From Adiantum capillus-veneris (Eukaryota > Streptophyta > Polypodiopsida > Polypodiales > Pteridaceae), in assembly GCA_014529385.2 (NCBI GenBank), contig CM043942.1:112188141-112252140 (forward strand): a DNA stretch of 64,000 bases. The letters are read 5' to 3'. Below are positions 11,101 to 20,215 of the stretch, in pieces. Made by a program: the position numbers and the translations under genes. Position 1 is the first letter of the stretch. Each line of letters opens with the position of its first letter. Under the pieces are notes generated by a model that was not told where the DNA came from, did no database searches, and saw only the letters and a list, made by a program, of their open reading frames with translations.

Positions 11101-11847
11101 ATTAGGACAAGCGTGGATAGAATTGTAATCCATCCCCAAGTTTCGCAAAATCTTTCTTGCTTCATCTCGGGAATCTGGCATCACATTGTCAGCTGGTAGT
11201 ATGTGCTCTTTCAGCAATCTACACAACATAAAAATATGATACAATCGTGTAAAAATCTATTAGATCATTATACATTTAGAGTTCTATTAAAGTAAACTAA
11301 TTGTAATAGATCACCTGAAAAGCGCTGTGACGCTAGTGTCACTCCATCCAAACTTTGCCTGCATGTTGAGAAGAACCAGGAGTGCTTTCAATCTAGACAT
11401 ACGTGCTCCATTATACAATGACGTATCGGCTTCACTTTTCATATCATCATAGATAAGCCTTTCTGAATCCATGATCGTCTCGATCATTTCATCAATCTCG
11501 GGCTCAAACATTGCCTCGTTGGGAATGTGCTCTGCATGATCATCCCCCGAGCTGTCAGAGGCTACATCTTGTGGCCTCACATATGCTGCTTGACCAAAGC
11601 GCCTGCGAACACGTCTATTGGGTTGCAAGATTGCTGCTTGTTGGCCAGCGTCAGAGTCCGACGAGTTATAATTGGCAACAACTCGATCTATAATAGATGG
11701 ATCGAACTCGCCAAATTCATGAACGTGCTGCAAAGAAACACGTCTTGTCCGTCGCACAGCATGCTTGCATTGATTACAAGGACATAAGACCCTCGTTGAG
11801 AGATAGGTGTTTCGGTTGGACGGTCCCACATCCTCGTCGCTACTCAT
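8119..11847 (-). CDS. CACTA main transposase (TNP2-like), six exons, open after splicing
   Basis: Exons on the minus strand are 11315-11847, 10479-11218, 9791-10395, 8952-9716, 8509-8871 and 8119-8427. Every junction has GT and AG, the introns are 74-96 bp, and the frame joins exactly (3315 nt, 1104 residues). Domains in order: a transposase-associated zinc-binding region (CPCNQC, about residues 22-27, then H..H); the Transposase_21 core in exons 2-3 (CPND, RNLRLGLAMDGVNPFG, YNIPPWL, DYPGLTECSG joined to LQTSGYRACVTCG, then LDPMHIFKNVGN); DUF4218 in exon 4 (LPVAIEGCL, HLLVHIVDE, RPEGSMAEG); and DUF4216 in exons 5-6 (LTYFGTLQEILRIDYRGFF, then VVFHPTKSTSNWWYVIEVAPRS). It cuts and joins CACTA ends in known systems. 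Start: first ATG of the frame, also kept in copy 2 (MSSD). Intron 3 carries a ~27-bp tandem duplication. This is the only intact transposon gene here. Confidence 0.88.
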
Positions 11848-12325
11848 AATGAGGATAAAAAACTTATAACCTGGACAACAAATTTAATATTCTATTGGCA
11901 TTCTTCGTCTTATCTCTCTCTCTCTCTCTCTCTCTCTCTTTACCTCACATTCTCTAGTCATGTCCAATCCCCGCACACCTCGGTCTAGAGGTGCACGGAG
12001 ATCAGAACCACCGGGTTATAATCTCGTCTTTATTGGTCAATACCTATATTTGTGGGTACAAGAAATCTACACACCCACGTCTACATGATACTGCATGTAG
12101 TGGACAAAATCCCTTTGCCTCTTCTCTAGCTGTAGCACTTCACTTCATCTTAACATCTTTTCACAGTAGATCTTTTCACTGTTCGTCTAACTCTAAACCC
12201 TAAACCGTAAGTAATTCTTGCGTGGACTCGATCTAACGTAAATAAGCGTAAATCTAAATAAACGTAAATCTAACTAAAAATAAAGCTAAATCTAATTTAA
12301 CGTAAGTCTAATGACTAGAGGTTGT
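11848..12325. other. CACTA interior, 5' side of the transposase gene
   Basis: This should hold the promoter and leader of the minus-strand transposase gene. I see a CT microsatellite (11909-11940) and repeated TAAATCTAA(A/C)-type A/T-rich sequence. The part 11950-12150 is conserved in CACTA copy 2 (51755-51910), so it is element sequence. No protein is recognised. Confidence 0.5.
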
Positions 12326-12518
12326 CTAGATGGTCATTGTGTCGGGGATGTAGTGACTCTTGCCGCCCTGAAGATCCACCTTCTTCCCTATCTTCTGAAG
12401 ACATTTCACCAGTACTTTTGGATCGACGGAGCCCACCATGAGTGAAGGCAACAATACCCTATATTCCATTGAGGGCTTTCTTCACCCGCTTCATGCAGGC
12501 ATCGCAGTCTATGGAGAC
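12326..12518 (-). pseudogene. Heavy-metal-associated (HMA/HIPP-type) domain fragment inside the CACTA element
   Basis: From the minus strand at 12518 the frame gives VSIDCDACMKRVKKALNGI, then a TAG and GIV. After a frame change it continues MVGSVDPKVLVKCLQKIGKK and VDLQ, and stops at 12326-12328. The CxxC metal-binding pair (CDAC) and the second half ending GSVDPKxLVKxLQKIGKK match the HMA fold of plant metallochaperones of the HIPP class, which bind soft metal ions. About 10-12 residues of the middle strand appear missing. An AG (12519-12520) precedes the homology, matching a splice acceptor, so an exon was probably captured from genomic DNA. Broken by one stop, one frameshift and one deletion. 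Confidence 0.7.
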
Positions 12519-13250
12519 CTAAATCTAATCTAATATAACGTAAATCTAAATCTAGCTTAAATAAACGTAAATCTAGTTAAAAATAAACCTAAATCTAATT
12601 TAATGTAAGTCTACATATAACTTAATCTTTAACGTCTTTTAAGATAGTTTCCTACGACGTTATAACTCTCTTCTTCTTGTGTGTGTGCGCGTGTGTGAAT
12701 GTGTGTGCTAATAAAAAGAGATAAATGGTATAACCTTTCTATCACCCATGCCAAGTATGATAGATTGATTATGCCATTTCCCTCTTGAATAATAGGTCTT
12801 CAGTTCAACTCCTCGTCGGCTAGATCTTTAGGTCTTTTAATTTTAATTAGTTTCCTACGACGTTAAATTAGTTTCTCTCTCTTTTTCTCTCAATGTGTGT
12901 GCGTTTTTTTGGATCGTATGCATGTTTTCTCTCTCTTTTCCTCTCTCAATGTGTGCGTTTTTTGTTTATGCATGTTCTCTCTCTCTTTTCCTCTCTCAAT
13001 GCGTGCGTTTTTTGTTTATGCATGCTCTCTCTCTCTTTTTCTCTCTCAATGTGTGTGTGCATTCTTTGTTTATGTATGTGTGTGTGCGTTTTTGTTTTTG
13101 TTTGTACTCTCTCTCTCTCTCTCTCTCTCAAAAACACTATGTGTGTGTGTGTATGTGTGTGTGTGAGAGAGAGAGAGAGGGAGAGAGAAAGAGGGGAAGG
13201 GAACATGAGAATGAGGAGAGGGAAGGAGCATACCTGGCTCTCCTTCCTCT

Positions 13251-13294
<44 letters not shown>

Positions 13295-13429
13295 AGAAGA
13301 AAAAGAGAGAGAGAGAGAGAGAGAGAGAGTGAGGGAGAGCGTTACCTGCTCCTTGCTTGAGGGCGCCGAAAAACTCAGATCTGAGATCTGAGTTTTTGGG
13401 CGCGCTCGGTTATTTTTTTTACCCCAGCT
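12519..13429. repeat. CACTA interior with microsatellites
   Basis: A/T-rich TAAATCTAA-type sequence is followed by dense CT, TG and GA microsatellites (about 12870-13335), including (GT) at 13255-13292 and (GA) at 13304-13331. A degenerate ~65-bp unit (CTCTCTTTTCCTCTCAATG.GTGCGTTTTTTG) is repeated four times between 12870 and 13090. The long open frames over this block are artefacts of the simple repeats. Confidence 0.85.
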
Positions 13430-13549
13430 GGCGTCGCTATGAGCGTCGCTATGAGCGTCGCAAATTTACAAATAAATTTGCGACGCTCATAGCGACGCCG
13501 GGAATTTTTTTTTTGAGCGTCGCTGTGTGAGCGTCGTTAATATGAAGAG
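13430..13549. repeat. Right subterminal repeats of CACTA copy 1
   Basis: GCGTCGCTAT units in direct (13432-13462) and inverted (13480-13500) orientation flank a short palindrome (GCGTCGCAAATTTA ... AAATTTGCGACGC). Two more units lie before the terminal repeat. Confidence 0.85.
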
Positions 13550-13654
13550 CCTCTTGTAGTGTGCGGCACTCCAACGACGACCCATTTATTTATACAAAAA
13601 AAAAAATCCACGGCTCTTCACCTCCTGCCATGCAGGTTGTTCACCTACCAGCCT

Positions 13655-14215
13655 ACGCGTCCCTCGTGACTAATTGACACCCCCTCTGTCAGGTGGGATC
13701 TACGGTCCCTACTGATTGGTGGTGGCGAGATCGGTTTTACATCGTCCGATGGCAGATTAATCCCCAAGTGATCACAAATTGCCCCAAGTAAATTTGATGT
13801 GAACATCAAGTGACCGCCAAGTGTTCCCCGTGTGAATCCCAATTAACATGTGACCGGTCACCTTGTGACCCCACCCATTACCAAGTGATTACAGTGTGAC
13901 CCCGACTATCCCAAAGTGATTGCAGTGTGACCCCGTCCATCCCAAAGTGATCTCCAAGTGAACTCCATGTGATCCCCACTCCATCATTTTTGCTATATTT
14001 CTATGTTCACACCTCCATTTCAAGTGGCGTGCGATAGCTTAATGGGAGAGCCATGGCCTCCGGTTGTGTAGGTGGTGGGCTCAAGTCGCAGGGGCTCAAT
14101 CGGTTGGAGTCTTTTTATTCTTGAGAATAAATGGACGGTCCACATCGTTCAAAGATGGAGGACCGTAGATATCATCTCATAAGAGGGGTGTCAAATAGTC
14201 ACGAGGCTACACGTC
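13655..14215. mobile_element. Foldback/MITE-like element with imperfect inverted ends
   Basis: CCTCGTGACTAATTGACACC near 13660 is mirrored by GGTGTCAAATAGTCACGAGG near 14187-14206. The similarity extends inwards for about 90 bp (TCTACGGTCC, ACATCGT). The middle holds degenerate AAGTGATYRCAGTGTGACCCC repeats (13760-13980) and a tRNA-like segment. No protein is encoded and I could not fix a target duplication. Confidence 0.5.
14025..14125 (+). ncRNA. tRNA-like (SINE-type) segment with A and B boxes
   Basis: TAGCTTAATGGG (14035-14046) resembles a pol III A box and GGCTCAAGTCG (14078-14088) a B box, 32 bp apart, as in tRNA-derived SINEs. The flanks do not form a tRNA acceptor stem, so this is a SINE-like or fossil tRNA sequence and not a tRNA gene. 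Confidence 0.4.
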
Positions 14216-14511
14216 GCTTATCGTTCCTTGCATCCCTTGCACGCCACGTGCGAGCTTTCCCTCCCTGCTTGTCGTCTACTGGCGAGATTTGCTTGAGTCT
14301 GCAAGCTCTAAAATAAAGGCATCTCTTGAAGATTAGATGTCTGAACGATTTTTCGACAGTCGTTGAGACATGTATGTATGGTCCTTGCTCCTTCCCAAGC
14401 TTCCTATTAATACCTGGAATCTATGTTGATTATTTGGTCTCTTTCTTTTTCAAAATGAGTAGCACCTGCTTAATGGACCTTAGTTCTTGATGGGCGCGTG
14501 CTTGTTTTTTT

Positions 14512-14700
14512 TTAATGTGGGTGTTGTGTGTGGGCAATGCAATCCCTCCTGTGGAAACCGTTGCGCCTATCGCTATCGCCAGTCCTGCCACACACCAAAT
14601 CCTCCCCGACTCTCCGCAAAACACGACATCTTGCCTCATTCATCAGCAGGGTCTCCTTCAATGCCTCTTTCAGAGGTTGCGGGACTACCCATATGTGGCC
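14512..14700 (-). pseudogene. Partial duplicate of the gene remnant at 27370-27540
   Basis: About 185 bp match the segment around 27370-27520 with scattered differences (GGCAATGCAATCCCTCCTGT, GCGCCTATCGCTATCGCCA, TGCCTCTTTCAGAGG). Only the beginning of the second exon is present. A TGA also present in the other copy is shared. The copy ends abruptly on both sides. Confidence 0.75.
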
Positions 14701-15089
14701 CTCAGCGTAGAGGGCTGTCCATCTATAGAGTCAAGGAATTCAGAAAAGGTTAGCCAGCATTGCATAGTACAACATCGTTCGTTAAGATCCTTCCTCAAAA
14801 TATGAGTTGCTTAATGGACTTGGTAATTTTCACCTCATTTGTATTTAGCTAAAAAACGGTACATAGAGATTGCAGGCCCCAAATGAAAGATTGTTTTGAA
14901 CGTTGGGTCAGGTAAAGGATCATTTGTAGAAGTGTCTAGGCTAGGTACAAGAAAGCTGCATTGGCCATTTGGAGGTGTTGTCTCTAGCTACTCTAATATT
15001 CTGGATATAAATTGGCTTATTTATGTAGGAAGTTGATGTGAGATTGTTAATAAATGGCTCTTGTAAAAAGTTTGTGCATGGTGTTTCTT
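14701..15089. other. Unassigned sequence
   Basis: I see no coding signal, repeat boundary or RNA gene here. It is A/T-rich and lies between the duplicate fragment and the PPR remnant. Confidence 0.4.
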
Positions 15090-15420
15090 TGGATGTTCGT
15101 AGGCCAAATTGTTCTTCCTAAAAGCATAGAAAGTGCTCCACAAGCTTCAAGTTTGGAGGATTGTCTTTTAAGCGGTGCATTGAGTAGATTGTATGCTCAA
15201 AGCCAGAAGCATCAGATTGTATTCACTTTGCAGAGTAAGGGTTTCTATCTCAATAGAATCACCTATGCTTGCATCTCAAGGATAAGTAGCATCATGAAAA
15301 AAGAACATAGGCAAACAAATTCACGATGAAATTGGTAGTCAAGCCTTGGTTATAATGCTACAAACTTTTCTACCAACCACCAAGGTAGACCAAGGAGAGG
15401 ATGACCTCTTCAAGTATCAG
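15090..15420 (+). pseudogene. PPR-repeat protein remnant, plus strand
   Basis: Across shifting frames the plus strand gives PPR-like pieces: KVLHKLQVWRIV, then RLYAQSQKHQIVFTLQSKGF, YLNRITYACI and GKQIHDEIGSQALV. These follow the usual order of P-L-S type pentatricopeptide repeats. At least two frame changes break it. PPR proteins bind organellar RNA in sequence-specific fashion; this fragment is far too short and broken to act. Confidence 0.6.
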
Positions 15421-15537
15421 TTTCAAGAATGCAACATATGTTAAAATACTAAAGCATTGATAACTTTTCTCTTAGAAGAAAATATAGCATCAGAAGAATA
15501 GAAGTCATGTTTCTTAGGTCGCAGCAACATGCGGGTC

Positions 15538-15576
<39 letters not shown>

Positions 15577-15599
15577 TAGTACACCTCAGGTAAGCATAG
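15421..15599. repeat. Spacer with GA microsatellite
   Basis: (GA)16-17 lies at about 15541-15573, between two oppositely oriented PPR remnants. No other feature is visible. Confidence 0.7.
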
Positions 15600-18396
15600 T
15601 CTTCAAAAGGCCAAATCATAGGTGGTTTCACAAGAGAGACACGGCCAGTTTGCATTTGTTGAAAATAGACCAGAGCTTTGTGTCCCTATCCTTGTTGGGC
15701 ACGAGGTTGGACATAGCGAGAAATTTGTACACTCCAAGAGATGACATTCTACACACACAGCTCCGCAAACATCTTTGGAAGACATGTTATATAGTGCCAT
15801 ATGCTTTCAAGACAAAGCCATAGATCACTTTATTTGGAGAGATTTCCTTACTTTTCATCTCTTGAAACTAGCCAAGAGCTTCTTCAATATTATGTTCCTT
15901 TTCAAGGCATATCCTACGATCGGTGCATTCCAAAGGACGACATTCCGGACAAGAAGATTCCTCGGGGGGTGCACCTTTAAGAAATTATTGCTATAACATG
16001 CGTTCAAAGGGTATTAAAATAACCCTTTTACTTTTATGCTTAAGGTAGTAAAATGACCCCTTTTTCTTAAAAAACTTATGGGTGTTTCTCTAAAATCAAC
16101 TAAAATCCTCTTTTATTAATATAATCCTGCTAAAATTTAAAAATCTTGACAATTAAAATAGTCATTCATTTGAACTCACGTGGTAGCTTACATGTCTAAG
16201 AGGTGAGCCCCCCAAGGAAGTTCCTCCAATACTTTTTGTGCTTTCTGAAGTACATCATACGTGGCATATATTTCGGTCAAGGCAGTGCCAAGCACTTTGT
16301 TTTTTTCCAATAGCCCCTGAATATTAATATCATTGTGAATTATTTTGCCCATATCAACGTCTTACATAGTGCCACACGCCTTCAAGATGCGAGCATATGT
16401 GATTGCAACTGGAGAGATGCCCTCGTTTGGATTTGCTAAAAGCAAGACAATGCTTCTTCGCCCTACCCTAATGGGGAAATCCGAAAACCAGTGCACTCTA
16501 AGAGATAACATCCCAGATAGGCAACTCCTCAAGTACTTTTTGTGCTTTCTCAAGTAGACCACATTTGGCATACATGTCAACCAAGGTAGTATCAAGCACT
16601 ACATTTTCATTTGGAGAGATGCCCTCACTTCCCATTGACTCAAAACAACCTAGAGCTTTCTAGCCCTATCGTGTTAGGCATAGCCAAAAATGAATGCACC
16701 CCAAGAGACAATATCCCACACAAGCATCTTTGGCATACATGTTGACCAAGGCATTGCAAGCAAGAGCATGATGTTTTTTCTCAATAAAACCTGATTAACA
16801 ACATCATTGAAAATTATTGTGCACATATAAGCATCTTGCACAGTGTCACATGCCTTCAAGAAGAAAGCATAGGTGGATTTATTTCCTCCTTTTGCATCCA
16901 CTCAAAATAGCCCATAGCTTCCTTGCCCTAGCCCTGTTCGGAATATCCCACAATTACTGCATTCCAAGAGTCGACATTCCAGACAGGAAGCTCCTCAAGC
17001 AGATACATGACAACCAAGGCAGTGCCAAGCATAATATCTTTTTCCAATGGCCCCTGACTATTAATATCATTGCCACATTTGACATACCTGTCAATGAAGG
17101 ATGTGTTCATCCAAAGAGACACCCTCACTTTTCATCCACTTAAAATAGAACAAGATTTGTGGCCCTCCCATGTTGAGCATAGCCAACAATTAGTGCACTC
17201 CAAGAGACAACATCCTACTTAAGCATCTCCACAAGCATATTTGGCATACATCATGATGTTTTTTCTCAACAACGCCTAATTAACAACATCATTTGGAATT
17301 ATTTTGCACATATTAGCGTCGCATAGTGCCGCGTGTCTTCAAGACAAAAGCGTACGTGGCTTCATTTGGAGAGATGTCCTCGCAATTTGCATCTGTTAAA
17401 AATAGCACAAAGCTTTCTTGCCATGTCCTCGTTTAGCATATCCTACAATCAATGCATTCCGAGAGTGGACTTTCCAAAGAGAAAGCTCCTCATGCATACT
17501 AAAGTGCACCACACTTATAAGCATACGTGTCGATGAAGGCAATGCCAATCACTACCATTTTTTCCAGCAGTTCTTGACTATTAATATCATTATAAATTCT
17601 TCTATCCATATTAGCATCTTGCATCACACGTCTTCAAGATGCAATCATAGGTGATTGCAACTAGAGAGATGCACTCAGTCTCCATATGCTGAGAAAAACC
17701 CAAAGCTTCCTAGCCCTTCCCATGTTGGGAATATCTAGAAATCAATGCACTTGAAGAGACGACATCCCACACCGGCAACTCCTGAAGCGCTTTTTGTGCT
17801 TTTTGAAATAGACCACATTTTGCATACATGTCGAACAAGGCAGTGCCAAGCACCACATTTTTATACGAAGAGACAGCCTCACTTTGCATCTGTTGAAAAC
17901 AGCCCATAGATTTATGGTCGTGCCCCTTTTGGACGTATCGAGAAATTAGTACACTACAAGAGACGACATCCCACGCAGGCAGTTCCGCAAGCATCTTGGG
18001 CATACATCCCGGCCAAGGAATTGCCAAGCATGATGTTTTATCTCATAAGAACCCGATTAACAACATCATTGTATATTCTCTCACATACATCAATGTCTTT
18101 CACAGTGCAACATTCCTTTAAGATGAAATCGTAGGTGGCTTTATCCGGAGAGATGTCCTTTCTTTGCATCTGCTAAAAAATAGCCCAAGAGCTTCCTCGC
18201 CCTGCCCCTATTTGGGGAATATCTCACAATCAGTGCATTCCAAGAGTCGACATTCTGGAGAGGAAGCTCCTCAAGCACTTTCGTGCTTCTGAAGCGCACC
18301 ATGCAATGGCATGGCATACTTGTCGACCAAGGCAGGGCAAACACTATGTTTTTTCCAATAGCCTCTAACTATTAATATCACTAGTATGGTCGGCCG

Positions 18397-18439
<43 letters not shown>

Positions 18440-18944
18440 GGGGGCTGCAAGGAACACATGGATCAAGCTGCTTGTGACACATGGTCAGGGGGGACCAAAA
18501 TTACACCCCGTTTATGTAGTATAGATAGTGTGTTTGTTTCAATCAACCCACTATCACAAATATCATCATGTATCATGTTGACTTGGTACAAAATCCTTCT
18601 TCTTAGCATGTGTCCGCCTCGTTGTCATGTTGTTTCTTGGAGCCCAAGCTACAGATGTCTCATCGGAGATCTCCCCCTCTACCTTGCATGTTTAACTTCA
18701 AGATCAAAGCGAATGTGATTGCATTGTGAGAGACACCCTCGCTTTGTATTTGTCAAAAACAGTACAAAAGCTACTTGCCCCTGTCCAAGTTGGACATATC
18801 CCACAATCAGTGCATTCCAAGAGACAACATCTCCGATAGGAACATCCTTGTGTACTTTTTGTGCTCCATGAAGTGCATGACATTTGTGATACATATCGAC
18901 CAAGGCAATGCCAAGCACGACATTTTTGTTCAACAACCCCATTC
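15600..18944 (-). pseudogene. PPR-repeat protein array, heavily decayed
   Basis: The minus strand carries a run of PPR motifs in many frames: ISPVAITYARILKACGTM (near 16370), YAFFLKACDTVQDAYMC (16830), LEELPVWNVDSWNAVIVGYS (16940), GTALFDMYAKCGLFQKAQKA then LQELPVWDVVSSSALISRYS (17730-17840), LPLQNVDSWNALIVRYS (18220), and VVLGIALVDMYHKCHALHGA then DVVSWNALIVGYVQLGQG (18790-18930). The order and spacing are those of P-L-S class PPR proteins of plant organelles. I count at least a dozen units with no frame open for more than about 105 codons. An unrelated A/T-rich insert lies at about 15990-16200. A foldback element separates this part from the repeat at 19395. Confidence 0.8.
18385..18700. 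repeat. CT microsatellite and non-PPR insert
   Basis: (CT)~18 at 18401-18438 is followed by about 250 bp without PPR similarity, which interrupts the minus-strand PPR array. No protein is recognised. Confidence 0.6.
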
Positions 18945-19394
18945 ATTAGGCAAAATTTGGACTCACAAAGGGGCCCTTTAAGGAGTTTGACTTTACCTCT
19001 CTCTACCAAAACGGACGCATGGATAAATTTTTGCAAACAAACTCCAAAGTTGGCGGAGGTTTGACAGTTAGAATATCCTCTTCCATCTCTATCTACTGAT
19101 ATATAGCACACCATGTGATTCCTCATATTTTAGAAGATTCTTTTTTTGATTCACCTATGATGTGACAACTTTGTTGGAATCTAAGTGAATAAAAAAAAGA
19201 ATCTTCTAAAATATGAAGAATCTCATGGCGTGCTATATATCAGTAGATAGAGCTTGAAGAGGACATTTTAACTATCAAACCTCCGCCAACTTTGGAGTTT
19301 GTTTGCAAAAATTTATCCATGCGCCCGTTCTGGTAGAAAGAGGTAAAGTCAAACTCCTTAAAGGGCCCCTTTGTGAGTCCAAATTTTGCCTAAT
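18945..19394. mobile_element. Foldback MITE with ~200-bp inverted arms inside the PPR array
   Basis: ATTAGGCAAAATTTGG at 18945 is mirrored by CCAAATTTTGCCTAAT ending at 19394. The two arms stay nearly complementary for about 200 bp (shared landmarks: CAAAGGGGCCCTTTA, AACTCCAAAGTTGGCGGAGG, TGATATATAGCA, ATTTTAGAAGATTC), leaving a loop of about 50 bp. Both ends have TA outside GGCAAAATTTGG, which would fit a TA-duplicating Tc1/mariner-type MITE. The PPR frame resumes on either side, so insertion into a PPR sequence is clear. Confidence 0.85.
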
Positions 19395-19571
19395 GCTAAC
19401 AATATCATCATGAATTCTTTTGCCCATATCGGAATCTTGTGTAATGTCACATGCCTTCAAGATGCAAGTATACGTGATTGCGTTTGGAGAGATGTCCTCT
19501 CTCTTCAAATGCTGAAAACAACCCGGAACTCCGTGACCATGGCCCTTGCCTTCCCTTCCCCCCTTATACAA
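19395..19571 (-). pseudogene. PPR remnant, continuation beyond the foldback element
   Basis: The frame reads GCFQHLKREDISPNAITYTC, then ILKACDITQDSDMGKRIHDD and IVS, one classical PPR unit (xPNxITYxCILKAC...GKRIHDDI). In the neighbouring PPR remnants this unit is normally followed by a GLLxKNVVLG unit, which is what stands on the other side of the foldback at 18944. The two pieces were therefore one reading frame before the insertion. Confidence 0.75.
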
Positions 19572-19728
19572 CCCAAGCTACAGATGACATCCTAGACAGG
19601 AAGCGAAACTCTTTGTGGAGTCTCTCGACAATTCTATTTAACATTGCGTGCACGTGATCGATAGAGTCCAGAAACCATGTTGAGGAGCCAATGCCCACTC
19701 ATCGCTACTTCACTCTACATCTTGCTTT

Positions 19729-19962
19729 CCACCTATGGCCAACCACCATTCTCTCTCCAGTGCCCCGCCTCGTTGTTAGCCATTTTCGAGATGACCTACA
19801 AGACACAACTTTGCACAGAAAGTTGCACACACACTGTCGCACGGAGGTAGCCATGCACATAGTATCACAATGCATGCCAAAATATACATCCATCTATTTG
19901 TCTCTCTCTCTCTCTCTCCACCTCTCTCTCGCTCTCTCTCTTTATATATATTTATATATATA

Positions 19963-20017
<55 letters not shown>

Positions 20018-20190
20018 CATGTGTATGTGTGTGGCTATTTGGTGGCATGTGCTCGCCCGCCCTTGATATATTGGCTGTTGTTGGTGCTTTTCCACCTACG
20101 GCTAGCCACCATTCTCTCTCCCAAGTGCCCCGCCTCGTTGTTGGCCGTTTTTGAGAGGACGTACAGGACACAACTTTGCACAAAAACATG
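19729..20190. repeat. Direct duplication flanking AT and CT microsatellites
   Basis: About 105-130 bp at 19729-19850 recur at 20081-20215 (TTTCCACCTA.GGC.A, CCACCATTCTCTCTCC, GTGCCCCGCCTCGTTGTT, GACACAACTTTGCACA). Between them are CT (19902-19942) and a perfect (TA) run (19967-20012). No gene is seen. Confidence 0.75.
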
Positions 20191-20215
20191 CACACACACA
20201 TACACACGCTATCGT

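Larger units (their letters stand above)
5885..13561 (-). mobile_element. Complete CACTA (En/Spm-type) DNA transposon, copy 1
   Basis: The element begins CACTACAAGAGG at 5885 and ends with the inverse CCTCTTGTAGTG at 13550-13561. The 3-bp target duplication TGC flanks it (5882-5884 and 13562-13564), as expected for CACTA elements. Both ends carry arrays of the 10-mer GCGTCGCTAT in both orientations. Two genes on the minus strand encode a TNP2-like transposase (8119-11847) and a transposase_24-type protein (6533-7846). The segment between the main gene and the right end contains a heavy-metal-domain exon remnant (12326-12518) and microsatellites. At 7.7 kb it has the normal size for an autonomous CACTA. 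The main gene is open after in-silico splicing, so activity is conceivable. Confidence 0.95.

Noticed and set aside
12720-12840. Another tRNA-like SINE (TTCAGTTCAACTCCTCG)
   Set aside because: A B-box-like string is present but no A box at the proper distance and no second copy.
12893-13360. Long open frames of 86-155 codons rich in Cys/Val, Ser/Leu or His/Thr
   Set aside because: They are translations of CT, GT and GA microsatellites and are open in several frames at once.
14025-14125. Functional tRNA gene
   Set aside because: A- and B-box-like sequence is present but there is no acceptor stem or anticodon arm that pairs.
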